A DNA stretch of 64,000 nucleotides, taken from the NCBI RefSeq assembly GCF_030253575.1, contig NC_080568.1, forward strand, positions 20,422,501-20,486,500. The letters are read 5' to 3'. This DNA is from Rhododendron vialii. Lineage: Eukaryota; Streptophyta; Magnoliopsida; Ericales; Ericaceae. The notes beneath the pieces are model-generated. The model worked only from the letters and a program-made list of their open reading frames with translations, made no database searches and was not told the origin of the DNA. The position numbers and the translations under genes were made by a program. This document shows positions 34,957 through 46,174 of this stretch, piece by piece; within the stretch, counting starts at the first letter, position 1, and every line of letters starts with the position of its first letter.

Positions 34957-37382
34957 ATGCACTACTCTGCTACCTCAAAATCCCCACCTTTCTTCCTCAG
35001 ATTACCCACCACAAAACTCATCAGCCCCAACCGAAATCCAAACTGGATTCAACCCAATTCCAAACCCAACAAACTAACCATAACCCAATCGCCGTCCCTC
35101 AAAAACTCTCTCAGATACTTTCGCAACAACTCAAATTCCAATCAAGAATCATCGTCTATTCCATTTCCACAAAACACCCAAGAAAATACCAAGCTAAAGC
35201 TCCGATCTCTGGCCTTGGAATTCAAATCCTTGCCGGAACCCATCGACCGCGTGAAGCGGCTGTTACACTACGCGGCCCTGCTCCCTCCGCTCGACGTGTC
35301 GACCCGGGTGGACTCGAACAGAGTCAGGGGTTGCACGACCCAGGTGTGGCTGGAGGTCAGAATGGACTCAGACGGGCTAATGAGGTTCAAGATTGACAGT
35401 GATTCGGAGATCACGAAAGGGTTTTGCTCGTGCTTGATCTGGGTGCTGGACGGGGCAGCGCCGGAGGAGGTGGCGGCGGTGACGGCGGAAGATTTGGCGG
35501 ATATGAATGTGAGCGGGTTCTCGGGCGGGCGGGCGCGGTCCAGGGTGAACATTTGGGCCAATGTTTTGATGAGCATGAAGAAGAGGACTAGGGATCTGGT
35601 TGAGGAGAGGGAAAGGGTGCAATGCTTTCCGGGTTTGGTGGTCAAGATTGATGATCATGTCAGTGCTAATGGAACTTACGCAATAGCCAAGGTTTGTTGC
35701 TAGTTCTCTATTTTTTTTTTTTTGCTTCCCATGTGGGAAGAATCTTGACCCATAAACAACTCAATCCATCAATAAAGATATCAACTTTGTGCATACGGTA
35801 TAGTATTTTTAACAGAAAAGACTTCGTGTATATTAGGGTTGACCCCACAACCTTCTTGAGGTGGGGTATCAACTGCACTGATTTTTTTGTAACTAGTTGC
35901 TCTCCTTGTTGCCTATTTGTTAACATTTGTGTTGCGTGCTTTGTTTTCTTGGAGTTTGGTTGATGATTAGAAGAGGAGTCTTGATTTGTTTTGTTTTCTT
36001 GGAGTTTGGTTGATGATTAGAAGAGGAGGAGTCTTGATTTGTTTTGTTTTCTTGGAGTTTGGTTGATGATTAGAAGAGGAGGAGTCTTGATTTGTTTTGT
36101 TTTCTTGGAGTTCGGTTGATGATTAGAAGAGGAGGAGAGTTTTGATTTGTTTTGTTTTCTTGGTGTTTGGTTGATGATTACAAGAGGAGTCTTGATCGCG
36201 GTTTGAATGGTACACTCAAATGAAAAAAGCTAGACACATGGATAGAAATTTGCCTGAATTAGCAGTATTTGATTGAAAGCACTTCATGACAATCCAAGCA
36301 TGAATAAGGCTGAATGCAAATTGAAGACTAAAAGTTTGGATAAAGATGCAAGTCACTCTTGAATCTTGATTGGTTCGAGTAAAACTCATGCATAAGTTTG
36401 ATTCAATGGATGGAAAGAGTTTTTTTAAGGTACATACTAAATATGAGTTTGACACGAGATTTGAGTAGGGAATGCGGATGCTCTAACCCATGTGCAAGGG
36501 TTGAATGCCATCAAGATTTGTACCAAGAGCCCCTCTGTCCAGTGGCGGACACAAGAAATTTACCAGTAGTAAAACGATTAAGATTCAAAGAGGTAATGAT
36601 GAAATTCGATAAAGTCAGAAGCTACTAAACTAATAAAAACTCAATTTTGAAAGGGTTAAATTAATCACAAATTTTAATTTTTTTGGAATTTCAAAATTTT
36701 GTTGAGGCCCTTATGGCCAACCCATGTTCGCCTCTACCTTCGCCCAGACTTATGCGTTATGCCCAAGGTTTGCCCCTACTCATCACGGCCTACCACTTGC
36801 CCTAAGGCTGGGTATAGCCTGAGCTTAGCCCAAGGTTTCGTGCCCTCCTACTCATGACCTCCTCATTCACTGCGGCCTAGCACTTGATTTTACGAGTGGG
36901 TATAGTTTGCACGCTTCTGTAAACTTGTTAGAGACCCTTACAAAGTTGGGTCTGAAATGTGCATTTGGAGTTATCTACACATCAAGCAAAAGAAAGTCAA
37001 TTTCGGGTAATAGAGGTTGTGTTTTGTCTATGTTATTTTTTGGTACAATGTAATGGAGTTGCCTATAATATTGGGCAATGATGTTGAGTATCCAACCTTC
37101 CTTGTGATTGGGACCATATTTCCCAGACTATTATATACGAAATCATTGTCTAGGAGATTTCTAGGAAGACAAACAGGACCCATCTGCTTAATTTGTAGAT
37201 TTAAGTACTAGATTAAAGTGGTCCATCAAAGAGGTCCCATGAGAAGACTCAACTTTTTTATGCCTACCCACTTCTTGTTGTCTTTAAATCCATTTCTTGT
37301 CATTTAAAATGGACACCTTTTTTTTTTTTTCTGTATATTGTAGGAAGCACTGTGCAGTTCTGGAGTAGCACAGTTGTCTTGA
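34957..37382 (+). CDS. SUFE2: SufE-like protein, chloroplastic (SUFE2 type)
   Basis: Exon 1 is 34957-35691. A second exon at 37344-37382 (acceptor tattgtag, donor AAG|GTTTGT) adds EALCSSGVAQLS and a stop, giving 257 residues; the Arabidopsis SUFE2 is, as I recall, of nearly the same length. Residues 1-85 are Ser/Asn/Pro-rich and basic, like a plastid transit peptide. The SufE fold follows (about 95-225), with the sulfur-accepting cysteine in VRGCTTQVWLE and the conserved helix around SRVNIWANVL. SufE proteins take persulfide sulfur from the plastid cysteine desulfurase and stimulate it for iron-sulfur cluster assembly. I chose the ATG at 34957 because the frame upstream has no other ATG, only a GTG at 34831. 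A five-codon uORF lies at 34810-34824. The final exon is the least certain part; read-through would give VCC and a stop. Confidence 0.85.
35941..36195. repeat. Minisatellite of about 55 bp in the SUFE2-like intron, five units
   Basis: Five head-to-tail units of 'ttttcttggagtttggttga' plus 'tgattagaagaggag(gag)' plus 'tcttgatttgttttg', differing by a GAG insertion and single changes. They start about 250 bp after the donor site. Confidence 0.9.
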
Positions 37383-39344
37383 ATGGAAACAGGAGAGAGA
37401 GACCAACCCTCCTGAAAGGGCTTAAAATGGTGCTTTCAGATCAGAGCTATATGGCTGGTTGGGTATTGTGAGTGGAAAAATGGCAATCCTTTAATTTTGC
37501 AAAGATTGATAGAGTAAGAGGACAACGGAGGAGGAGAAGGAGGAGGAGAATCATCAATTGTCATCATTTAATACGATAACGTATGTATGCTTTTGTGATA
37601 TGTCTACTTATTCCTTAGGATGTAGAACATAGTGCTTAAAACATTGAGTTGGTAGATGATACAAGTGTGACAACAACATGATGGGAATTAACTGTGATAC
37701 TAACCAAATTGTTGTCATCAATCTGATTAGATTACAAAAGTTCCAAAAAAAAAAAAAAACTGAGTAGTTCTTGATGCACTGAAAGGAATCCTATGCGACG
37801 GAGTTTTCAATTTGTGCAGGAAATTGTTGTGCGGAGGAAAACAACACTGCTCCGCAGCAGGTCTCTGCTAAGTTGAGGAGGATAATCTAAGTGTGGGGAA
37901 ACCAGACTTAACTTCATTGGGATTGTTCTTTTGCAAAGCATATATGGATATATAATAAAGATATTGTAGACTATGAAAGAGGAGAGTAATGATGCTCCCA
38001 AAGTCAAAAGAAAGTTGCTAAACAAACTAATGGTTTTGATAAAAAAAATTACTGGTTGAGATATGCAGTAATGACACTTTAAAACTTGAAATGGGTCCTA
38101 CTTGAATGAATGATATAGCCTATGTGAGCAAATTTGTTTTTGTCAAATTTGTTCTATGTTCTCACAACCTTTATGACTACTAAGAAGACAGTCCCATGTT
38201 TCCAACCTTTTCAGTGGCCCACTACCCTTGCCAAAAGTTGCAGTTTGAATGCCAGATTCTTTTAGGGGGTCAGGGGTGTCTAAGTGAGCTTAAACACACC
38301 TCAATTGATCTCCTTTTTAGTCCAATCAAATGCAGGCTGTCCATGCCGGTAGAAGGGAATTCACCAAGATTACTTTCTTGCAGCTTGATCCCAAGAATTG
38401 AACCCTGGTCAATAGTATGAAGAGCAAACCAACCAACCAATGGCTAACCTTGGGGCTGATTGCCAATGGTGTGCTTGGTGATGCTGCTTTTTTACTCCTA
38501 TTGAATACTGAACTCCCACCTAATTCAGTACAACAACAAGAAAGAAGGAAAACAGATTAAACCCCACCCACACCTACATGGAAATTGGAATATTAGTAGT
38601 AAGGTGGAAGGTCATGTGATCAGTGTCATGATCATCACGGGTAGAAGGAGACATCTCAAGGACAACTGGTATGAAGCTAGTACCTCTGAAGGTCTCTTTG
38701 GGAAACATCTTCTAAGCTTGTTATTTTTGGAGTTTTTCAAGGATTCTTTGTCCTATCATTGGGAACTTTTCTGTTGGATTCCCCCGATAGGATGTTTCTC
38801 CTACATCTCATGTGAGAAAATGGAATGTTGCTTCCCCCAGCTTGTGTTTCCTGCTAGGCTCACAAGGAGGACATAGTTGTCTAGTTGATCACATCTTGTT
38901 TTGTGTGGCTCTGCTGAAGTGATTGTGGGGGAGTTGTTTTCTATTTTCTACAACTGAGCGGAAAGAAAAGTTGAAATGGGAAACTATGAGAGGAAGAAAG
39001 AAAAGGAGTGTCCAGCGTTCACCTGTGGGTGGGAATAGTATGAATTTAGGACAGATTTAACCCTGGGCTACTAATTCCTTCCTGTCGAAGAGACTAGAAG
39101 TCCACCTCTAGTTGATCGGACACACGCAACGCAACCATTTAATCGAAATAGGATAACTTTTTGGAAAATGATTAGAATGACGTTTTTCCTTAACAGAAGT
39201 GTTCGGATTAAGTGTAACTTGATGTTCGACCAACCTGAATTTTCACTTGAACATATGAGCTCTAGAATATCAAATGCTTAAAACCATCAAGAAAGGATGT
39301 GAGAGAGCTCGAAATAAGCAAACTGAACCATTCAAGCGGACTTC
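37383..39344. other. 3' flank of the SufE-like gene and intergenic region
   Basis: GA-rich sequence follows the stop (37500-37550, 'ggaggagaaggagg') and is probably 3' UTR. The rest shows no coding pattern. Segment 38196-38420 is open but has no recognisable domain. Confidence 0.45.
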
Positions 39345-39550
39345 GGGTTGGTGTTGTGCAGTGAGGTGCACAGCACCGTGCTGCGCACCTCTAAGCCGTC
39401 GGATCGTGCACGGCTCGGATCTCATCTCGGCAACCAACGATCGAGAGCCGTTCATTGCCGAGATAAGATCTAAGCCGTCGAATGCACAATCCGACGGTTC
39501 GGAAGTGCGCAGCACGTTGCTGCACACACCACTGCACAACACCATCCCCA
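39345..39550. mobile_element. MITE with 'ggtgttgtgcagtg' ends
   Basis: The left end 'ggttggtgttgtgcagtgagg' faces 'cactgcacaacaccatcc' on the right. Inside, 'taagccgtcggatcgtgcac' faces 'aatgcacaatccgacggttc' and 'gatctcatctcggcaa' faces 'attgccgagataagatc'. It is a nearly complete hairpin. The ORFs on both strands (39270-39672) are by-products of this GC-rich palindrome. Confidence 0.85.
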
Positions 39551-40071
39551 TTTCATTCAAGCTCATTTTCTGTTGCACTTCTAAAAGTTTCACATTGAAT
39601 CAGTCTTCTGTAGGAGAAGTAAGTATACCTAACAAGAAATTGCATGGGGCGCTACAATTCAAATGCGCATAGCATTAATATATTTTCAACAAAAATCCTC
39701 TCATGTGATCTTTCAATGCGTGCAAAATCAAACCCACTCAAGTCTTATTTGACCGTTCGTACTACAAGTCTCAATAAGTTTACCATCTATGCGAAACACG
39801 TATTAATCTGACATCGGTCTTTATCTCGAGTTGTTTTTGATCAACCATTTTATCTATTTTAAATTTTCGCGTAGATGATAACTTACAAAGTGAACATACT
39901 AAAATCGTCTAGCGCGATTACAAGGAGTCTCGTTTCACATTTCTTGAGAAATCGAACGAGAAATGTTCCACTTCAGGGTAATGATTTCCACGCTTCATTT
40001 CTTGTTTTATAGTGAACTTCATTCTAAAAAACAAGAAACTAAAAGAGAAGAATTGAGTGCATTGAGAGTAG
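39551..40071. other. Intergenic stretch
   Basis: Nothing recognised. Confidence 0.4.
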
Positions 40072-40340
40072 GGCTGCAAACGAGCAAAGCCGAGTCGAGT
40101 TTCGCTATGTTCGAGCTCGGCTTGCTCAATAAGCGAACCTAAAATTCGAGCTCGACTTGGCTATAAACGAGCCGAGCATACTTTTGTTGAGCCGAGTCCT
40201 TTCGTGCCTTGGAGTGTTAAGCTCGACTCGTTTACTAAACGAGGCCAAAACTCAAGCTCGAGTTCGGCTCGATTACTAAACGAGTCGGTCGCTGAGCCGA
40301 GCCCTAACAAGACGCGAGCAGCTCAGTTCGTTTGCAGTTT
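40072..40340. mobile_element. MITE of the 'ggctgcaaacgagc' type
   Basis: Begins 'agggctgcaaacgagcaaagc' and ends 'agctcagttcgtttgcag'. The interior is a run of 'gagctcg', 'gagccgag' and 'aaacgag' motifs on both strands. This end sequence is a common MITE group (probably hAT-derived) in eudicots. Confidence 0.75.
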
Positions 40341-40442
40341 TTAAACGTAAAATTCATGTTTCTATTTCGGAGGGATTTTTATTTCGCAAGCACAAGATCA
40401 AAAAACGCACAAACCACCTCCAACAACAGCCCCTTTGGATGG

Positions 40443-40708
40443 AGGGGTGAGAAAAGAGAAGAAAGGGATTCTCCCTTATTAATGAGAAGAGAAAAGAAAA
40501 GAAAGGGGTGTGATTTCTCACCCTCCAATCCAAATAACAGTGAGAAATCAAATTCTCAGGCGACCGATCTCTTCTCCGGAGAAAAGAGAAGAAAGGGGTT
40601 CTCCCTTATTAATGAGAAAAGAAAAGAAAAGAAAGGGGTGTGATTTCTCACCCTCCCATCCAAATAACAGTGAGAAATCAAATTCTCAGGCGACTGATCT
40701 CTTCTCCA
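40443..40708. repeat. Tandem duplication, two units of about 130 bp, upstream of eIF4B
   Basis: 'gtgagaaaagagaagaaagg' through 'ctcaggcgaccgatctcttc' (40447-40577) is repeated almost exactly at 40578-40708. The copies differ at a few bases ('attctcc' against 'gttctcc', 'gaccga' against 'gactga'). Confidence 0.9.
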
Positions 40709-40943
40709 GCGACTCTCCGGCAAGCTGAAACTCTCTTCCTCTCTTCTCCGACAAATCTGGTACTCTCTCTCTCTTCTCTGGCGATGCACAGCCACTCGTC
40801 CGACGACGATCCGACAAGGGATGAACCACACGCTCTCCTTTCTCACGGAATCTCGCCACTTTTGGCGAGAAACAGAATTGGGCTTGGGAGGGGTTCTGGT
40901 CTCCCTCCCTCGCCTTGTTCCCCTTTCAAACGAGGGAGAGATT

Positions 40944-41152
40944 GAGGCTCTATTTGGAACCTAGGGAAAGTAAAGAAAAAAAAAAAGAAAAAAAAGAGAG
41001 AAGGAAAATGGGAGAGAAAATTTATTATTCATTACACTTAAAATTCTTATTTTCTTTATTTTTTAGCTTCAAATCAAACAATGGAAAGGAAAATTTTTTA
41101 ATTTTTCCTTTCTTTTCCTTTCCTTTCATAGGTTCCAAACAGAGCCTGAGTT
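40944..41152. mobile_element. hAT-like MITE with 'ggctctatttggaacc' ends
   Basis: Left end 'gaggctctatttggaaccta', right end 'taggttccaaacagagcctg', A/T-rich body of about 200 bp. Same family as 19838-20048. It lies just before the eIF4B leader. Confidence 0.75.
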
Positions 41153-41365
41153 CTCTCTCCCGTCTTCTTTTCTCTTGTGCGAACTCTCGCGTACCAAGGA
41201 GGCTGTAACTGTAACCCTCCTCCTAAACTCTCAAATCATTTTCTTCTCAATCATCAGAATCACATACATTAATCATACCTACCCCATTATCCATACACAC
41301 ACACAGTATTAGTATTTTATTACCAAAACAGTTCCCATCTTCTCATCATATCTCCACACTTCCCC

Positions 41366-44300
41366 ATGTCCAAATCCTGGGGAAAAATCGGCGCATGGGC
41401 AGCCGATGCGGAGGCCGAGGAGGCGGCGCAACAGGCCGCCGCCGCCGCGGCAGGACCCAGCTTTCCGAGCCTGAAAGAAGCAACCTCCAGCAAGCAGCCC
41501 AAGAAGAAGAAAATGAGCTTACAGGAGTTCACCATGCAGCAACAGGTACAACAACAGACCTCTACTGTCCGGCCAACAGCTTCCTCCACCGGTCTGACCC
41601 CGGCTGAGCTCCTCCACCTCCCGACCGGTCCTTCGAACTTGTCCGCTGAGGAAAAAACGGACTATAGGCAACGCCTCGGCGGAGGGTTCTCGAACTACTA
41701 TGGCCGTGATCGAGAACCCTCCGCCGATAGGGACGCCCCTCGTAGATCATCCTACGGTGGATTTCAAGACGATCGTTGTGGGGCTCGACCGTCTTCTAGG
41801 GTTTCGGATTTCGACCAGCCGTCGAGGGCGGACGAGGTCGATAATTGGGCGATGGAGAAGAAAACCCTACCGTCTAGTAATAATCGGTACAGTTTGCTTG
41901 GTGGCGGTGTTGGTGGGGGTATGTCTAGGGCTGACGAGGTGGACAATTGGGCAGTTGGGAAGAAGCCTGTGAATCCGGTCAGGTCTTCGAATTTCGGTTC
42001 ATCTTTTCGCGAACCTGACCGGTGGGTTAGGGGAGTAGGGTTTGGAGAGGGGAATATCAAACCGGATCGGTGGGGTAGGGGAGTAGGGTTTGGAGAGGCG
42101 AATGTCGAACGTGATCAACGTTTGCGTCCGAAATTGGCATTGGATCCGCCACGTGGAGGGTCAGGTGCAGTGGTTGAGGTGGTTAAAAGTAATAGGCCAA
42201 ATCCGTTTGGGGAAGCACGGCCTAGGGAGGAGGTTTTGACGGAGAAGGGGTTGGATTGGAAGAAACTGGACTTGGAAATGGAGGGGAGGAGGTCGAGCAG
42301 GCCGGCAAGTGAGCAGTCCAGTAGGCCATCGAGTGGTCAGTCGAGTAGGTCAGAGAGCTTGGGGGGGTTGTCTAGGCCGAAGGTGAATCCTTTTGGGGAT
42401 GCAAAGCCTAGGGAAGTATTGCTTGAACAGAAGGGTAGGGATTGGAGGAAAATCGATTTGGAATTGGAACATCGTGGTGTTGATAGGTTGGTAATATGTT
42501 TTCCGGCTCCATGTTTAATCACCTCTAGATTAAAACAGTTTCTTGTAACAGCACAAATGTTCAATGTTGTTGCTTTATGGTTATCAGCTCTTTGAAAATC
42601 CTTTGGCGGTGAACTTACCATAAGTGATTAGTTTTTGTCTATTTTTAGACTTGTAGAGGTTACTCGTATTTGATTTCTTGTCTTCTGATTGAGTGGTTTA
42701 TTTGTTACTTTGAGATGGAGAGCTATAAGGTGTTCTTAGATAACTTGTGGCTATAAAAAAAACATTGATGAAGATAGAATAAAGATGTGTTGTACTAAAT
42801 ATCTAATGAGCTGGTTTAGGAAATCATAATTGATCTCTTTAATGAGCTGATTTTCCTATTTAGCTCAACCATTGGGTTTTTGCATTGGATTATCGTAACA
42901 AACAAGGATTACTTTTCAAGATTTCCCTCATTAGATAAGAGTTGAGCAATTTATTTATGTCCCCTTCTCATCCACAATGTCCTTACAGAACGGTTTAGAT
43001 GGCAGTTGTGTTGTACAGCCATTGTATGTGATCTACGGTCGGGGAATGCATTCGGTAAGCAAGGAGGAACTTGTAGTATGATAGATATCTTCCTTGGTCT
43101 CTAAATGACAAAAAATGTTTCAGGCCTGAGATAGAGGCAGAGAAGAACCTGAAAGAAGAAATAGACCTTCTAAAGAAGGAGCTCGAGAAAGAATTTGTTT
43201 CACATCCCAACAGAGAATCCTTGGAGAGGTTCCAAGAAGATCAAAGCAGTTTACGTGATCTAATACTTGGTAAAGAAAGGGAATTGGAGCTGCTGACACA
43301 GGAATTGGATGACAAAGTCCGCTTTGGTCAGAAAGCCATAGAAAGGCCAGGTTCTGAATCAGGTAGGGATTCTGGGTTTCCTGAAAGAAGACCTCCTTCT
43401 CAGTCGGGGGTGTTTGATGATTCCAGAAGTATGGAGGTCATGGGGAGGCCTCGATCACATGGCACTGGGGATATGCAGACAAGGCATGATAGAAGAGCAT
43501 ACCATGATGGTTGGGAAATAGGATATTTTGGCAACAGGGGCATGGACAGGTAATTGGAATCTAACCAATTGCTTTCTCTATTTAGATGATTACCATGATT
43601 TTGAAGACATGCTTTGACATTTAAGCGCGATGAGTATAAAAAATGTGTGCTGCATGTATGATAAGTTTATTCATAGCAGAATTACTTTTGTTTTTCTTGA
43701 AACATGATACATGCAAGTACATGCAAATAAGAATCTCCTGCACGAAAATAGACATTGGGAACTCAAGGAAAGGTAGTAAACGTTTCTGAATTAGGTCATA
43801 CATGCATGGTTTAGCATCTGCATACGTCTTGAAAAAGATTATTGTACCATTGGGTTTCTAAGGATGTTTGCTGGGGCCCTCTAACCCAATGAATGCTCCC
43901 AAAACATAGGACGAGATAAATTTCATCACGGATCAATATCCAACCTGATATTAAAATGTGTAGGATTATATAGTTGTATCCTATCCACCCCCTTCCTTCT
44001 AAGCTCTCCTAAGACAGGCTTGGAGTCTACCAAAAATTGGTACGGACCATGTGTAAGGTTTTCTTGTAGTGAGGGACGAGAAATCAGTTATGAAGTTTGA
44101 GGTATTCTTGGTGTAATATGGACAACTTCACTTTCTTTGTCTACATGCAACGGTTGCTATGCCTATGTTTACCCTTTAAATTGGACTCTGGTTTGTTGAC
44201 ACTTGGCTGTTGAAACAAGTTTTTACCTGTTCGAAGTCTTGAACCATCACATGATGTAATGCTCATTTGCAAGGCTCTAGTGCGCCCTCAGTTGATGATT

Positions 44301-44767
44301 TGATTAACCAGTCTGTTGACATTGAATGAATTCCACTTCAACTGTTACTTGCACTAGGTGGTATGTAACTTCAAGGGTGTTGTATAATCCTAAGAAAAAG
44401 AATGGTTGAATGCATTCGACTTTTCTTTGCTTATTTCTTTCAAGATTTTAGAGATTCATTGGTAAAAAGTTCTGCTTTCTAGTGTCAACTTCGGTTCTTA
44501 GCACAGTTCCTAGTGTTAGCCCTTCATCTTCCCCCTTCCCCGGTGTTCAGAAATGGATTAAGAAGGGGTTTTTTTTTTGTTTTTGTATGATGTTTCTTGA
44601 TTTGTGATTCTACTCTCCTAGTTCTGTAATTTACTTGCTTCTACTGAATAAGCAATCTCAATTAATTTCATGCCACATGTACATTTTCATGCATGCTCGA
44701 ATTCAAATGTTGTTCAGAATTTTGTTAATGTTTCTTGCTATTTGGCAGGTCGAAGGAGAGACGGTGA
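41366..44767 (+). CDS. EIF4B: Plant eukaryotic translation initiation factor 4B
   Basis: Three exons join in frame: 41366-42486, 43124-43549 and a 19-nt last exon 44749-44767, giving 521 residues, near the size of the Arabidopsis eIF4B proteins. The N-terminus MSKSWGKIGAWA is the plant eIF4B signature, followed by an Ala-rich tract, a KKKKMSLQEF segment and glycine/arginine-rich repeats. RADEVDNWA occurs twice (about residues 155 and 190), the PDRW(V/G)RGVGFGE repeat twice, and the (R)PNPFG(E/D)A(R/K)PRE block twice (about 275 and 345). Exon 2 holds a charged coiled coil (EKNLKEEIDLLKKELEK). eIF4B stimulates the eIF4A helicase and bridges mRNA to eIF4F, eIF3 and poly(A)-binding protein in the cytosol. 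Reading on past the 42486 donor would give a false C-terminus ending at 42595. Confidence 0.93.
43550..44748. other. eIF4B intron 2
   Basis: A 1.2 kb intron with donor AG|GTAATT and acceptor TTTGGCAG. No transposon recognised. It separates a 19-nt terminal coding exon that encodes only the last six residues. Confidence 0.7.
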
Positions 44768-45080
44768 GCTCCAGTTGGTATGGTTTTTGAGTTTTCCACT
44801 TTTGGCGACAAGAACTGATATTTTGTTTCTTTTTTCCCCTCTTGATTTGTGGAGGAATGGGTTTTAGGGTTATTTTAGGCACAGGAATTCAGTCTCTGAT
44901 CTATTGTTACAATTTTGAAGCTCTGTAAAAATTTGAACATTTCCTCCTCCCGTTTTTTGTATGTCTTGAAAAAGGACCTTTTAAGTTTATTGTTCTTGCA
45001 GTGAGACTTTTGATAGTAAGGTACTGGAACAATTTTGATCTCTCTCTAAGACTTGTAATTATAGAATACTGCAACAATTT

Positions 45081-45115
<35 letters not shown>

Positions 45116-46112
45116 CCGCTGTGGAATGATTTACAAGCTGGTGTTTTTGCGCCTGGTATGATTCATGAGCCAGTGTTCTTGCTCAGGATACCGAACTCAG
45201 AATCAGATACACTTTCTGCAGTGATGAGGTCAAAAAGAAACAAAAGAAGTAAAAAGACTACTGCTGTGCTGTGGTGGTGCTAATAGCCACGTATATCGGT
45301 AAGTATTATTTTTAAATTCATAAGGGCGAAATTACTCAATCCGCCTCTATGAATTTAAAAGTAATACTTATCGATATCTATTGGAGTTGATATTTTACAA
45401 AGCTTCATAAAATATTCAAAAGTTTATGGATATTTTTCTAAATTTTTGTGGGATTCGAAATGAATCCGAATGCGTTTTTCCTTACGTGGTTTCCTGCAAA
45501 TTTTCTTTGTGAATAGTTTCATTTTTACGTTTTCTTATTGGTGCGAGAACAAATTTCAAAATCTATATCTATACTATATAGTATATAGTATTGCAGGTTG
45601 ACTACTTTTCCTAAGAAAAGCCGTAAGCGGGACACGTGGTGCTTGATTTTTTATCCCTTTCAAGTTTATAAACTCGAAACAATATCGCGGATCAAAAAAA
45701 AAAAACTCGAAACAATATCCTCTCTTGCTTCGAAAATAACTCAACAAAAGAATATAACTGGTCAACCCAATAGTAATAGATTGTTTGATTATTTCTTGAA
45801 ATAACTCTTCCCCGATCTTCTTGTGTTTTTTTTTAATCCGCGATCTATTTTGTTATTCAAACTTGAAAATCATGGGAAGAGAAATTACTTTGAGAAGAGA
45901 AACTACCTAAGATTTTCAAAACATAGAATCCGTGATTTTTTACCATTTTCCTCTAAAGTTCCTTTTCAAATCATAATCGTGTGTATAAATAAATTGAAAA
46001 TTACTTAATAAAATCATACTCCTAGTTAAGGCACATGAGGCTCAAGCCTTAAGCCTTCCAAAAATGTTCAAATTAGAACTTTCACTTTGTTTTTAGTACC
46101 TAGTATAATCTA
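44768..46112. other. 3' flank of eIF4B and intergenic region
   Basis: The 3' UTR probably runs to about 45060. It is followed by a (CT)n tract (45083-45113) and an inverted pair, 'ggtaagtattatttttaaattcat' / 'atgaatttaaaagtaatacttatc', at 45298-45372 (about 24-bp arms). A short direct repeat 'aaactcgaaacaatatc' occurs near 45669 and 45703. No gene. Confidence 0.5.
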
Positions 46113-46174
46113 TCTATCTAATAAAACACAATGGTGTGGGCCTCCACACAAACACATCCAATAATAAAACACAA

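Noticed and set aside
35941..36195. Regular repeats as a CRISPR array
   Set aside because: Units are contiguous with no unique spacers, inside a plant intron; it is a minisatellite.
34957..37382. SufE domain as the N-terminus of plastid quinolinate synthase
   Set aside because: I looked for NadA-like exons downstream to about 40 kb and saw none; the length fits a stand-alone SufE protein.
39270..39672. Overlapping plus and minus ORFs of 107-132 codons
   Set aside because: They arise from a GC-rich palindromic MITE; no protein family recognised.
41320..41589. Minus-strand ORF with Ala/Cys-rich protein over eIF4B exon 1
   Set aside because: Mirror of the GC-rich eIF4B coding strand.
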